From a virus, in IMG/VR virus record IMGVR_UViG_3300037264_000321, positions 1-44,561 of that record: a stretch of 44,561 bases of DNA. One strand, given 5' to 3'. The translations under genes were made by a program, and so were the position numbers. Positions 24,167 through 32,078 of the stretch are shown one piece after another. The notes below the pieces were generated by a model, which saw only the letters and a program-made list of their open reading frames with translations, was not told the DNA's origin and made no database searches. Position 1 is the first letter of the stretch. Every line of letters starts with the position of its first letter.

Positions 24167-24502
24167 TTACGGAGTTGGAGGCTGCTGTTGGGGCGGAGTC
24201 GGTCGGTTTGCTGGCTCAGAAGACTGATTCACGAGCTTGATCTTGCCCGTACCAGCGTCAATCTCAACGGTGGCATCCGGTGGCAGACCACGCTCCAAGA
24301 GAAGCGCCTCAAAGACTCGCTGCTTCTCCTCATCCACCCTGCGAGCGGCGGCAAGCAACTTCACCTGCTCCTGCTCCAAGGTCAGGAATCGATCCCCGAT
24401 GTCCAACCGGGACTCTTGCAGCAACCGTAATCGGTTGAGCTGCTCCATCGAAACCGGATCTTCCGTGGTCAATCGACGCTGCTGTCCGTTGTCAGTGCTC
24501 AT
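24167..24502 (-). CDS. Small coiled-coil protein (111 aa)
   Basis: The ATG at 24502 is preferred because GGAGAGAAG lies immediately upstream; an in-frame start at 24550 would add 16 residues. A coiled coil spans about 20-75 (LEQEQVKLLAAARRVDEEKQ). A small strand pair follows (ATVEIDAGTGKIKLV) and the end is Pro/Gln-rich (PTPPQQQPPTP). It lies between two structural genes on the same strand. The function is unknown. Confidence 0.6.
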   Translation of the reverse strand: MSTDNGQQRRLTTEDPVSMEQLNRLRLLQESRLDIGDRFLTLEQEQVKLLAAARRVDEEKQRVFEALLLERGLPPDATVEIDAGTGKIKLVNQSSEPANRPTPPQQQPPTP

Positions 24503-24556
24503 CTTCTCTCCATTTGGGTTATGTGCGAGCCAAGACGCTCTATACACCAAACTTTT

Positions 24557-25447
24557 CTAGAATCCAACGAATTTAGCTGGGGTAAGAACCCCAGCACCAG
24601 TGTAGGGACCGAAGGCACTCCGAATCCCGATCCCATATTTGGGTTGCTGAAGACCCTTGATGATCTTGACTGTCTGCTTAGCTCTTTCTAGCTGCTCAGT
24701 CCAGTTATCCTTGATCGCCTGATAAGCCGACTCGTACTTGCTCGACTTCTCAATAGCCAAACTCACCCCACCAATCGAGTAGTCAAACTCGTCGGCTATC
24801 CAGTTGAGCATGACCGCAAAAAGGGCATGCATCATCGCACCATTCAGGAGCAGTGTCCGCCATTCCGGACGACACTGAACGAACTGGTCACAGTTGGCAA
24901 ACGGAGTCCTTGGAGGAGCAGCCACGATCTGGTCCATCGCCCGCTCGATGAACTCCTTTAGGTCGTCATCCTCCCAGATGAAACCGAAGACACGATTGAA
25001 CTGCTGGACCGTCTCCTCATGAGCTGGGGGCCGGAAATGATAGTTTCGATCCGGCTTGTTGTCCCGCAAAAGGATCCGAAGCCGTCGAATCATGTCCCCT
25101 TCACAATCCGTGTAGAACGAGGTCGAGAGTGTTGCCTTATCGATGACATCGAATTCTTGGACAACTTGCTGAAGAGGCCCGGCTACCGTCTCTCGAAAGG
25201 TCCACCGCACTCGGTAGTTCCCAAGATTAGCGTCCAGAGGAACCACGACACTCGCGTAATACTCCCCAACCGATGGGTTGGCTGGAGCCCGGGTAGGACT
25301 TCCGAGCAAGACCTCCATCCCCGTCGTGAAGTCATAGAGAGCATAGCTGATCTCAGCCGCATTGGTCGGCGTGTTGTTGGCGTTCTCCAGGAAGATGTTC
25401 AAGTCCTCCCGTCCCAACTGCTGTCCTCGGTAGTAACTAACGGGCAC
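24557..25447 (-). CDS. Virion structural protein with N-terminal Ig-like domain (296 aa)
   Basis: It starts at GTG with AGGAAAG upstream. Residues 1-105 form an Ig-like beta sandwich (SYALYDFTTGMEVLLG; GNYRVRWTFRETVAG). The same domain type appears in the proteins at 26361-27119 and 27515-27907. A helical domain follows, beginning RRLRILLRDNKPDRNYHFRP and including LLLNGAMMHALFAVMLNWIA. A Gly-rich C-terminus ends AKFVGF. This probably belongs to the neck or tail. The Ig-like domain may bind other virion parts or the cell surface. Confidence 0.6.
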   Translation of the reverse strand: MPVSYYRGQQLGREDLNIFLENANNTPTNAAEISYALYDFTTGMEVLLGSPTRAPANPSVGEYYASVVVPLDANLGNYRVRWTFRETVAGPLQQVVQEFDVIDKATLSTSFYTDCEGDMIRRLRILLRDNKPDRNYHFRPPAHEETVQQFNRVFGFIWEDDDLKEFIERAMDQIVAAPPRTPFANCDQFVQCRPEWRTLLLNGAMMHALFAVMLNWIADEFDYSIGGVSLAIEKSSKYESAYQAIKDNWTEQLERAKQTVKIIKGLQQPKYGIGIRSAFGPYTGAGVLTPAKFVGF

Positions 25448-25449
25448 GG

Positions 25450-26001
25450 CTAGTGCTTTCCTAGTAGGATACTCTCGATCAATGCCTCAGCTTTTGTCTG
25501 AAGCACCCTAGGGTTCCCGATAGACGGTAGCCCCTCTTTGTACCACGTTTGAACCAAATCCGCCGCTAATTCCCTATCGAGTCCCAAACCAACAAGTTCT
25601 GCAACCGCCTCACTCTCAGTCGAGGTGTGCTCCAGCGAGTTGATCATGTAGTCAAGAAGCCAACGTGTTTCACCCCCTTGGCCAGAGGCTCCTTGCAGCT
25701 TGGAGAGGAGCTTGTCGATGGCTTTCACTACCCTCTTAGCAGGTGGGAAGTCCATCTCGAAGCGCCGAAAGATGGACTTTTTCAGGGACTCCAGGTCTTT
25801 CGGATCTCCGCTGTGCTTGACCTTCGCTACGTCCTTCTCGATCTTTTCGACTTGTTCCAAGTACAACCCCATTGCGTATGGGTTGTACCCCCTGCCCCGT
25901 TTCTGCATGGTAAGGTTCCAACTGACTAGAGCGGTAGTCAAAGCTCGAATGAACTCTTCCACAGTGGTAGGAGAAGCCGCAGTACGGTCATAACTGTACA
26001 T
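25450..26001 (-). CDS. Unknown protein beginning YSYDRTA (183 aa)
   Basis: AGGAGA precedes the ATG. The N-terminal peptide MYSYDRTAAS is nearly identical to that of the upstream neighbour (MTYSYDRTAS), although the rest of the two proteins differs. The body is helical and basic (GLYLEQVEKIEKDVAKVKHS; FEMDFPPAKRVVKAIDKLLS). A UBA-like segment AVAELVGLGLDRELAADLV lies near 132-150. The function is unknown. Confidence 0.6.
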   Translation of the reverse strand: MYSYDRTAASPTTVEEFIRALTTALVSWNLTMQKRGRGYNPYAMGLYLEQVEKIEKDVAKVKHSGDPKDLESLKKSIFRRFEMDFPPAKRVVKAIDKLLSKLQGASGQGGETRWLLDYMINSLEHTSTESEAVAELVGLGLDRELAADLVQTWYKEGLPSIGNPRVLQTKAEALIESILLGKH

Positions 26002-26002
26002 T

Positions 26003-26356
26003 TCAACGTTCTCCTAACCTAGAAGCAAGACCTCCACAGAAAGCTCCTGGATCGGAAACCTTGCCTTCCATCTTCTTCATGCATGCCGTAATCCGATGTT
26101 TCCGCTCACCTGTCATCGAGTTCCAGAACTTCTTCAAGGACTCCTCAGTCCAGCCCTTGGGAAGCGTCTCCCACTTCTCAGCGGATTTCTCACCCGCCAA
26201 CTTCAGGATGTCCTGACCGAATAGAGCCGAAGCCTTGATCTGCCGGATGTTGAGGGAAGCCATCTTGGCCGCACAAGGAGGACACACGGCTTGGACATCC
26301 ACCTGATTGAGCCAGGGGTCTTCCAGAGACGCCGTTCGGTCGTAGCTGTAGGTCAC
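26003..26356 (-). CDS. Small Cys/His protein with DPGAFC motif (117 aa)
   Basis: It starts with GTG and the peptide MTYSYDRTAS. A CPPC pair lies at 25-28. The C-terminal 45 residues hold a compact signature: KFWNSMTG, KHRITACMKKM (H87, C92) and DPGAFC (102-107). I recall this signature from uncharacterised large-phage proteins but cannot verify it here. The Cys and His residues could bind a metal or form disulphides. The function is unknown. Confidence 0.6.
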   Translation of the reverse strand: MTYSYDRTASLEDPWLNQVDVQAVCPPCAAKMASLNIRQIKASALFGQDILKLAGEKSAEKWETLPKGWTEESLKKFWNSMTGERKHRITACMKKMEGKVSDPGAFCGGLASRLGER

Positions 26357-26360
26357 GGTT

Positions 26361-27119
26361 CTAGTTCCATCCGTACTTCAGGATGCGTTGAGTTGTGTCC
26401 CTCTGGTCAGCCGCAGCTACAGCATCCTGAACAGTGAAATGAGACTCCACTTCATAGATAGGTGAAAAGAAGTTCCGTTGATACTGCCAACGCACCAACC
26501 ATTCTCCAGGCTGACCAAACTCTCCAACCTTCCCAACAACGTAAAACTCGCCCAAACGAGCCATTACCGGAGTCCTATTCGCGGGACCAGCCTGGACCGG
26601 AAACCCATTTCTCAGCCAAAAAAGAGTGTAGCTCACCGCATTCGGCATAGCAGCACCGAAGGAGTCTCGAAGGAATAGTCTCAAATCGGTAGGCTGATAA
26701 AACTCGGCCCACCGGAACGGCCCCTTCCCAGTGGAGCAGGAGCAAGGAATCGCTGGGAGGGTGCCCCCACATGAACAGCTCGTCGGGGTGACTGCAACCG
26801 GAGTCCTGCAAGTGCAAACCGGAGGTGGCATCACCTCCGTGACCAGCTCCCCAGTCATCACCGAGGTGCCGTAGACAGTATCCGGAACCCCAACCAGAAC
26901 GAGCGTCCCTTGACCCTGGGAGAGCCCAGAAACGTTGATGGTCAGCAAGGCGTCCCCAGTGACCGTCGAGCCTCCCAAGGCGCTCCCAGACGCCAATAGG
27001 GGCGGGATTGAGAGGATCCCGGACCCAAACGTTGTGCCAGAAAGAAGCTGGGCTAGAGCTGCACTAGCTGAGACGGAAGCCGACCCCGTAGCTGTGCCGG
27101 ATGCAAATTGAGTGGCCAC
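26361..27119 (-). CDS. Virion protein: Gly/Ser-rich repeat region, Cys-rich hinge, Ig-like domain (252 aa)
   Basis: Residues 1-90 are low-complexity Gly/Ser/Ala repeats (SGTATGSASVSASAALAQLL), similar in texture to the protein at 28319-29146. A hinge at about 100-132 has three Cys-x-Cys pairs (CTC, CSC, CSC), suggesting metal binding or disulphide cross-links. The C-terminal 110 residues form an Ig-like domain (TDLRLFLRDSFGAAMPNAVS; GEWLVRWQYQRNFF) related to the one in the 296-aa protein at 24557. It is probably a fibre or tail-surface protein. Confidence 0.6.
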   Translation of the reverse strand: MATQFASGTATGSASVSASAALAQLLSGTTFGSGILSIPPLLASGSALGGSTVTGDALLTINVSGLSQGQGTLVLVGVPDTVYGTSVMTGELVTEVMPPPVCTCRTPVAVTPTSCSCGGTLPAIPCSCSTGKGPFRWAEFYQPTDLRLFLRDSFGAAMPNAVSYTLFWLRNGFPVQAGPANRTPVMARLGEFYVVGKVGEFGQPGEWLVRWQYQRNFFSPIYEVESHFTVQDAVAAADQRDTTQRILKYGWN

Positions 27120-27121
27120 AT

Positions 27122-27505
27122 TTAATCTTCAACAACTTGGAGCTGCCCAATCGGGAAACTGAGGATATCCCCAGTCAGAACAGTCCTCGGAGCATTCAGG
27201 TTGGCGAAGTACAACATGTTTCCGGCCACTACAGCGTCCATCAACGCGAATGAAGTCACCGTTCCCCAACCAGCAGTGGCAGTCGGATAGACGATGGGAA
27301 TAGCATTCGAGGTAGTACCCCCGGAAGGTGCTACGAAAGTCGTTGCTTGCCGGGCGTAACTCCCCCCAGAAACCTCTACGCCTCCACCAGACTCAGTCGG
27401 AGCCGTGGTAAACAAGGCTACATAGATAGCCGGTGGGGTCGCAAATGCAATACCACGAAGAACGTGGTTGATGAGATTTGCCTCTAGGTAGTCAGTCTTC
27501 GACAT
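27122..27505 (-). CDS. Phage fibre-like protein, paralogue A (127 aa)
   Basis: The layout is an N-terminal helix (DYLEANLINHVLRG), a strand IYVALFTTAPTESGGGVEV, then SGGSYARQATTF, a strand pair and GDILSFPIGQLQV at the end. I recognise this as a widespread small phage protein often labelled tail fibre protein; its true role is not established. AAGGTAG lies upstream of the ATG. A paralogue sharing GGSYAR and the same order of strands is at 29166-29555. Confidence 0.65.
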   Translation of the reverse strand: MSKTDYLEANLINHVLRGIAFATPPAIYVALFTTAPTESGGGVEVSGGSYARQATTFVAPSGGTTSNAIPIVYPTATAGWGTVTSFALMDAVVAGNMLYFANLNAPRTVLTGDILSFPIGQLQVVED

Positions 27506-27514
27506 GGTCTACCT

Positions 27515-27907
27515 TCATGGGGACACAAATGAAGCCTTCAAGCCCGAAGCCACCACCGGAAGCTCTGGAACCACATCAAACCCAAGGCCAACAACTCTGG
27601 AGCCCACAGGATAGGTCAAAACCAGCCTCCAGAAGCCCACAGCGTTCGGCCTGAACCTCACACTGTAAAACCCAGGCTGCCCAGTAATCTCGTTGAAGTA
27701 GACCTTCCCAGCCGCCACCTGAGCGTCCGTGACCGTAGAGCCGTTCGTCAATACCCAAGGCTGAGCCACGTTGTCAAAGAACAACGTGGAGGTGATATCG
27801 GCAATAGTCAGTCCCAGAATCCGAGTGAAATCATCCGGGGCGAAGATATCCGCCTGGTCGATGACCACTCGATTGATCGGGATGAGCCTACCGTAGACAA
27901 CCATCAT
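27515..27907 (-). CDS. Ig-like virion protein (130 aa)
   Basis: It is beta-rich throughout: GRLIPINRVVIDQADIF, then ITSTLFFDNVAQPWVL and GFYSVRFRPNAVGFWRLVLT. It contains a single Ig-like domain comparable to those at 24557 and 26361. The ATG overlaps the stop of the previous gene by four bases (ATGA). It is likely a small tail or fibre component. The function is not known. Confidence 0.6.
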   Translation of the reverse strand: MMVVYGRLIPINRVVIDQADIFAPDDFTRILGLTIADITSTLFFDNVAQPWVLTNGSTVTDAQVAAGKVYFNEITGQPGFYSVRFRPNAVGFWRLVLTYPVGSRVVGLGFDVVPELPVVASGLKASFVSP

Positions 27908-28170
27908 CGCCTCAGTTTGGCTTGCTCACGTTGCCTCTGTTCACGAAGCTTCTTGATGGTGTCATAGTTATCATCCGTAGGGTGGACATCAGACATATCC
28001 ACCTCGACCTTCTCCTTCTTGTCCTTATTGACCCTATGTTTCTTCGGGTCAGCCTTCGGATGCTCCTTGAGATACTTCTCCCGAGCTTCCTCGGTAGGAA
28101 ATTCCTTCCCAAGACGTTCTAACCAGAAACGTCTGGAAGCAACTCGAAGGGCTACGGGATCCACGATCAC
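27904..28170 (-). CDS. Small basic protein with VASR peptide (88 aa)
   Basis: The protein starts at GTG within a GTGA overlap with the 51-aa gene before it. The first 20 residues carry ALRVASRRFWLERLG, one of the recurrent VA-R peptides. Next comes PTEEAREKYLKEHPKADPKK and a Lys/Glu-rich acidic-basic tail. The HPKADPKKH stretch reads like a conserved phage motif I have seen before but cannot name. The protein is probably helical and partly disordered. Confidence 0.6.
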   Translation of the reverse strand: MIVDPVALRVASRRFWLERLGKEFPTEEAREKYLKEHPKADPKKHRVNKDKKEKVEVDMSDVHPTDDNYDTIKKLREQRQREQAKLRR

Positions 28171-28322
28171 GTCTCCTTGGGCTGAACCTGAAGCTCACCG
28201 CGAAGGATCAAAGGCCGTTTGGACTTCCGGATCGATAGGACCTCCGCGTGAAGTCCAGTATGTGAGTTCAACCTGGCTACAGCTTGTGAAGAACCTCGAA
28301 GATTAGCGATCAGTGGCTTCAT
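28167..28322 (-). CDS. Very small overlapped protein (51 aa)
   Basis: I found this by reading the minus strand. ATG at 28322 overlaps the previous stop by four bases (ATGA), and its TGA at 28167 overlaps the next GTG start (GTGA). The product starts MKPLIANLRGSSQAVARLNS and contains a strand-like segment HAEVLSIRKSKRPLILRG. The perfect fit between two neighbours, with no gap left over, is strong support for a real gene. The function is unknown. Confidence 0.6.
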   Translation of the reverse strand: MKPLIANLRGSSQAVARLNSHTGLHAEVLSIRKSKRPLILRGELQVQPKET

Positions 28323-29146
28323 CGGTCCGGCTCCTCAGGAGGACGCCTGCGACGTGTAGGATTGACATTGATTGTCGAGCTAGATTCTCGAACCGGGGGC
28401 TGCCTTCCAACTTGAAGTCCAGCAAACGGATTCGGAGGAGCTTTCGACGGCAAAGGCGGGGCCACAAATGGGGGCCTCAAGATAGCAACTCCAATGAAGT
28501 TCGACGAACCAAGCAGAGCTGCACTGCACTGATTGTCTACCAACACTCCACCAGAGAAAGAGCCTACGCCAAAGAGACTGGCCGCTAGATCGCTGGCTCC
28601 CAACAATGGGGCTACAACGGTTCCTACTCCCGCAAGGGATGCTCCCAATTGCCACTGGCCATTGTAGAACCCGAATACCGTAGAACCACCACTCGGGGCT
28701 GCATTGATTGCCCAGTCGGCCCGATACATTCCGGCAAAGGAGGAAGCCCCAGATAGACTGGCGGCAATCTGCACATTACCCATGATGTCTGGGCTAATTG
28801 TGCTGCTACCAGCCAGTGTTGTACTGACTGGTAGGGATCCCAATAAGGGTGCTGTCGCTGTAGCGCTGCCTGACAGGATAGTGCTCAGCGGAACAGTGCT
28901 GAGCATTGAACCGGCGATGCTCCCAACACCTGCCAAGGATGCACTACAGCCCACAGACGCAAGCAGCGTAGGAGAGGAAACAGTTCCACTCCCACTGAGG
29001 CTGGCACTTACAGGAAGGCTGCCAGACAGAGCCGCTACGAGTGTTCCAACTCCCGAGAGAACTGCTCCTAGCGGAACGCTGCCTGACAGGGATCCTGAAA
29101 GACTTCCGACGCCAGATAACGCTGCATCTACAGCATGGTCTGTCAT
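28319..29146 (-). CDS. Gly/Ser-rich repeat protein, probably fibre-like (275 aa)
   Basis: About residues 1-215 are a run of degenerate repeats with a period near 18 residues, such as AALSGVGSLSGSLSGS and ASLAGVGTVVAPLLG. Alternating small and aliphatic residues suggest a repetitive beta structure such as a beta roll or a trimeric fibre. The C-terminal 60 residues are Pro- and Arg-rich (INVNPTRRRRPPEEPDR) and may anchor it. It is encoded between two fibre-like genes. The tail-fibre role is inferred. Confidence 0.6.
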   Translation of the reverse strand: MTDHAVDAALSGVGSLSGSLSGSVPLGAVLSGVGTLVAALSGSLPVSASLSGSGTVSSPTLLASVGCSASLAGVGSIAGSMLSTVPLSTILSGSATATAPLLGSLPVSTTLAGSSTISPDIMGNVQIAASLSGASSFAGMYRADWAINAAPSGGSTVFGFYNGQWQLGASLAGVGTVVAPLLGASDLAASLFGVGSFSGGVLVDNQCSAALLGSSNFIGVAILRPPFVAPPLPSKAPPNPFAGLQVGRQPPVRESSSTINVNPTRRRRPPEEPDR

Positions 29147-29165
29147 ATCTGCCTAGCCGAGAGGA

Positions 29166-29555
29166 TCACGCCTCGGAGACAGTCAATGCCGAAGCAGCGA
29201 ACGAAACTGTATCTCCGGAGTCCACCGTCTTGCTTGCAGCAAGAGGCCCATGATACAGCATGTTGCCTAACGTCGAGGCATCCAGAATGGCCATGTGCGT
29301 GATGGTTCCCCACGAGGCCGAGGCCGTCGGGAAAGTCACTACGCCAGAGTTGGCAACCGTGTTGGATGAAGGGGCTCCGAAGGTTACGGCTGTTCGAGCG
29401 TAAGATCCGCCCGTCACTTCTGTGCCACCACCAGCATCCGTCGTTGCCGTCGTGTAGAGCGCCACGTAGACGGTTGCCACGGGAGTGAGAGCAGTCGTGA
29501 AGCGGAGATACCGGTTGAGGACTTCGTCTTCAAGCAGATCGGTTTTTGCGGCCAT
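29166..29555 (-). CDS. Phage fibre-like protein, paralogue B (129 aa)
   Basis: It has the same order of elements as the 127-aa protein at 27122: helix LLEDEVLNRYLRF, strand TVYVALYTTATTDAGGGTEV, TGGSYARTAVTF, WGTITHMAILDAS, and GDTVSFAASALTV at the end. AAAGGAG precedes the ATG. The two copies lie about 2 kb apart and differ enough to be an old duplication. They may form a hetero-oligomer on the virion surface; this is inference. Confidence 0.65.
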   Translation of the reverse strand: MAAKTDLLEDEVLNRYLRFTTALTPVATVYVALYTTATTDAGGGTEVTGGSYARTAVTFGAPSSNTVANSGVVTFPTASASWGTITHMAILDASTLGNMLYHGPLAASKTVDSGDTVSFAASALTVSEA

Positions 29556-29569
29556 TAGTCAGAACTCCT

Positions 29570-29815
29570 TTATGCCATGTGACAGACTGACTTCAGACTC
29601 TTGATCGCATTGGCATACGGAAGAGCTGGGACTTTCCCAGACTGATTGAACCAAGCAGCCTTTAGTTCTTCGACGTTCGCTATACTCGTGTCGAAGATGA
29701 AGGCAACCTTTCCGTTACCGTTACGATCAGTCCGAAGCATCTGCACTCCAGCAACCTGAAGGTAGGCTGCAAAATAGAGGTCAGATGTCCGAAACTCGTT
29801 TTCATTTTTGTTCAT
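29570..29815 (-). CDS. DUF5659-like small protein (81 aa)
   Basis: The sequence starts with a hydrophilic MNKNENE, then FRTSDLYFAAYLQVAGVQML and VAFIFDTSIANVEELKAAWF. This order (FRTSDLYLAAYL, then a VVFVF strand, then a helix) is the hallmark of the DUF5659 domain found in many phages. Length fits that family. No biochemical role is established. GGAGATC precedes the ATG. Confidence 0.65.
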   Translation of the reverse strand: MNKNENEFRTSDLYFAAYLQVAGVQMLRTDRNGNGKVAFIFDTSIANVEELKAAWFNQSGKVPALPYANAIKSLKSVCHMA

Positions 29816-29873
29816 CTGTGATCTCCATTTCGACGCTACCTTTAGTTAGCGCCGTAAAGCTCACGAAGAGCCA

Positions 29874-30995
29874 TCAGACCAGAGCGCTGGTACCTGAAGC
29901 CCTCTGACGAACCTTGACCTGAGCCGAGGTTGTGGCCAGCGTGGCCCCAGGGATCAGAGCAGCCGGGATGAATACGGAAGTGTCAGCAACACTTCCACCA
30001 CCAGCCACAATGACCTGCTGAACCAACGTCTTGTTCAAAGCCCCAGCCAGCTTGATCGTTGTTTCATTCCGGTCGAAATCTCCCAGACCAGTTCCAGTGA
30101 TAGTCAAATCACCAGCCCCAGGAGTGTTCAAATCCGCCGTCGTGATGGTCGGTAGAGTAGCTGCGAACAACGTGACCCCATCATCAGTCACCACCGTAAT
30201 GGCTGGCCCATTCGCCAACGGAGGATTGCGGTTTGAATCAGGATTGAACGCTGCGTTCCTGAGGTCTGCGATGTACCCAACCAAGAAGCAGTCGATAGCT
30301 ACCGTGGACTCCACAAGCTGAGGAGCTATGGCGTCTGCCACTGCTTCCGTCGTCCCACGAGCAGTCGGGATGAAAGTCAAAGCTGTGGAAGCTGTTCCAA
30401 CCCCAATCCCGTTGATGAGGGCCGCTGAAACATTCAGTGGGCCTCCGATAGGAAGTGTGGTCGTGATGTATGTCGTAGCCGGAGGCATCGTCCTCACAAC
30501 ACCGTCGGCCAAGAGAAGTGGTCCGTTAGCTACGGAACCACCAGCTATGGAGTCATTCTCCAGATAACTAGTCACACCCCGAGTCAAAGACTCCAGGGCG
30601 ATCCCGTTCCCAGCCACGTTCGTCCGGGCAAGCACCCCAATCGGAGTGGTCACCGAATTCACAGCCGCTACAAGAGCAGCCAGTGTGGCATACACAGCAT
30701 TCGGGATGATGACCGTTGTGAAAGCTGTCGGGGCTGCCGATAGCCTCAGCTTCAGGTCGTCATTGACACCCGTGATAGCCAACGGGAAGGTAGCAGAGAT
30801 GTCTCCACCGTTGAGAGTGGCTCCAGCTCCAACAGTGGAACTGGCCAAGACTCCCTCGATTTCAGCAACCGTGGGGCGGCTGATGTAGACTTCCTGTCCA
30901 CGAGGCTCCGTGGATGGGTTGTAACGAGAGACCGGCTCCAAGTCAGCCAGAAAAACCGGCCCGGGAAGATCGCCACGAATGACTCCTACACGCAT
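29874..30995 (-). CDS. Virion structural protein with C-terminal IPT-like beta domain (373 aa)
   Basis: AGGGAG lies upstream of the ATG. The N-terminus is GVIRGDLPGPVFLADLEPVS. The middle (about 75-165) contains DDLKLRLSAAPTAFTTVIIP and LAALVAAVNSVT, a layout like the repeated modules of the sheath. The last 90 residues (GAGDLTITGTGLGDFD; TSVFIPAALIPGATLATTSA) form an IPT/TIG-like beta domain closely shared with the protein at 31405-32007. It may be a tail or baseplate surface protein. The function is unknown. Confidence 0.6.
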   Translation of the reverse strand: MRVGVIRGDLPGPVFLADLEPVSRYNPSTEPRGQEVYISRPTVAEIEGVLASSTVGAGATLNGGDISATFPLAITGVNDDLKLRLSAAPTAFTTVIIPNAVYATLAALVAAVNSVTTPIGVLARTNVAGNGIALESLTRGVTSYLENDSIAGGSVANGPLLLADGVVRTMPPATTYITTTLPIGGPLNVSAALINGIGVGTASTALTFIPTARGTTEAVADAIAPQLVESTVAIDCFLVGYIADLRNAAFNPDSNRNPPLANGPAITVVTDDGVTLFAATLPTITTADLNTPGAGDLTITGTGLGDFDRNETTIKLAGALNKTLVQQVIVAGGGSVADTSVFIPAALIPGATLATTSAQVKVRQRASGTSALV

Positions 30996-30998
30996 TGT

Positions 30999-31394
30999 CT
31001 AAACTCCCTGTGATTCTGCTGGTTGGTCTTGAGGCTGTTTTTCGAATCGACCGCGACCTTGCTCTAGCTTGAGGTAGCGCAAGATGATTCCGTAGCCTGA
31101 GTAGAAGTCCCCGAGCTGGTTGAGGAGTTCGAGGTCGTCCGAATTCCATGCAAAGTGTGCCTTCCTGAGTTGAAGGCGCATCTTGCGAAGGATCTTGAAG
31201 TACCGATCTGCATAGGTGAGTGTCTGAATCTCATCTTCGGCTGCCGTGAGCTTCTCGAACTTGGCCTGAGCATCCTTGAGAAGATTCCGTCGGTATGGAT
31301 CCGGAATGAGTCCCTTGGGCTTCCAGCGATAGGTGATCCTGTAGAAAGCATCACCTTCCTGGTCAATGAGCTGTGGGAGGAGGAGATACGGCAC
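30999..31394 (-). CDS. Unknown helical virion-region protein (131 aa)
   Basis: The start is GTG at 31394, without a convincing ribosome binding site. An N-terminal strand region (YRITYRWKPKGLIPDPYRRN) precedes two long helices (DRYFKILRKMRLQLRKAHFA and DLELLNQLGDFYSGYG). The end is Gln/Pro-rich. It sits between the two proteins that share an IPT-like domain, so it may act with them. No family is recognised. Confidence 0.6.
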   Translation of the reverse strand: MPYLLLPQLIDQEGDAFYRITYRWKPKGLIPDPYRRNLLKDAQAKFEKLTAAEDEIQTLTYADRYFKILRKMRLQLRKAHFAWNSDDLELLNQLGDFYSGYGIILRYLKLEQGRGRFEKQPQDQPAESQGV

Positions 31395-31404
31395 GTCACG
31401 GGTT

Positions 31405-32007
31405 TTAGCTCAAGGCCACAGCCGGAGAGGTGGTCTGACCATCGGCTCGAACTTGAGCAAACGATGTAGCGACTGCCAAACCAGGAATGAGTGCGGCTGG
31501 AATGAAGATGCTCGTGGCTGCCACCGTACCAGCACCCGCGATGATCTGCGTCTGGGTCAGAGTGATCGCACCCGTTCCCGTGATAATCACCGACGTGAGG
31601 TCTGGTGTCAGAGACACGAAGTTGGTCCCGGTCAAAGTGAGATCACCAACACCAGGGGTGCCAAGATCGGCCACAGCCAGCGTGGGAGCCGCCAAATCGC
31701 CAGGAGAAAAGGAAACTACCGAGATGAGTCCAGCTCTCCGGAGTCCCTCAATCTTCCCAAGAGAGGATGAACGAGTCACCCGATCCGTTTCTTTCAGGTC
31801 GATGTAGCCCTGAATTGTCGGCTCACCAGCCTTGACCCGGGGGATGTAGCACTTCTGCTTCGGTTCGTTGGCATACCCATCCCGCTTGTACGCTTTGGGG
31901 TCCGCCGTGGAACCGAGCCGATGAACTTCCTTGTTGGGGAGCTGATCGTCGAGGTCATCGACCAAAAGCGATCCCAGACCAACTTGATTGTGGATGAGTC
32001 GTAGCAT
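31405..32007 (-). CDS. Virion structural protein sharing an IPT-like C-terminal domain (200 aa)
   Basis: GGAGAACTCAGG precedes the ATG. Residues 66-100 (YIDLKETDRVTRSSSLGKIE) form a recognisable linker to the C-terminal domain. Residues 115-195 (GVGDLTLTGTNFVSL; TSIFIPAALIPGLAVATSFA) match the last 90 residues of the 373-aa protein at 29874 nearly segment by segment. The two genes are separated by only one gene, so this is a local domain duplication. The function is unknown. Confidence 0.6.
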   Translation of the reverse strand: MLRLIHNQVGLGSLLVDDLDDQLPNKEVHRLGSTADPKAYKRDGYANEPKQKCYIPRVKAGEPTIQGYIDLKETDRVTRSSSLGKIEGLRRAGLISVVSFSPGDLAAPTLAVADLGTPGVGDLTLTGTNFVSLTPDLTSVIITGTGAITLTQTQIIAGAGTVAATSIFIPAALIPGLAVATSFAQVRADGQTTSPAVALS

Positions 32008-32078
32008 CCTGAGTTCTCCTGCCTATTTCCTGGTAAATCTGGGTCCCTACGGACTTAGGGGAGCCATAAAAGGAAACC

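Noticed and set aside
23519-24430. Long plus-strand open frame of about 300 codons
   Set aside because: It lies antisense to a convincing structural gene with a ribosome binding site and shows no recognisable domain; its composition follows from the opposite strand.
32045-32060. Small hairpin after the promoter-proximal part of the patatin region
   Set aside because: Only five paired bases (CCCTA with TAGGG) and no U run; too weak to call a terminator.
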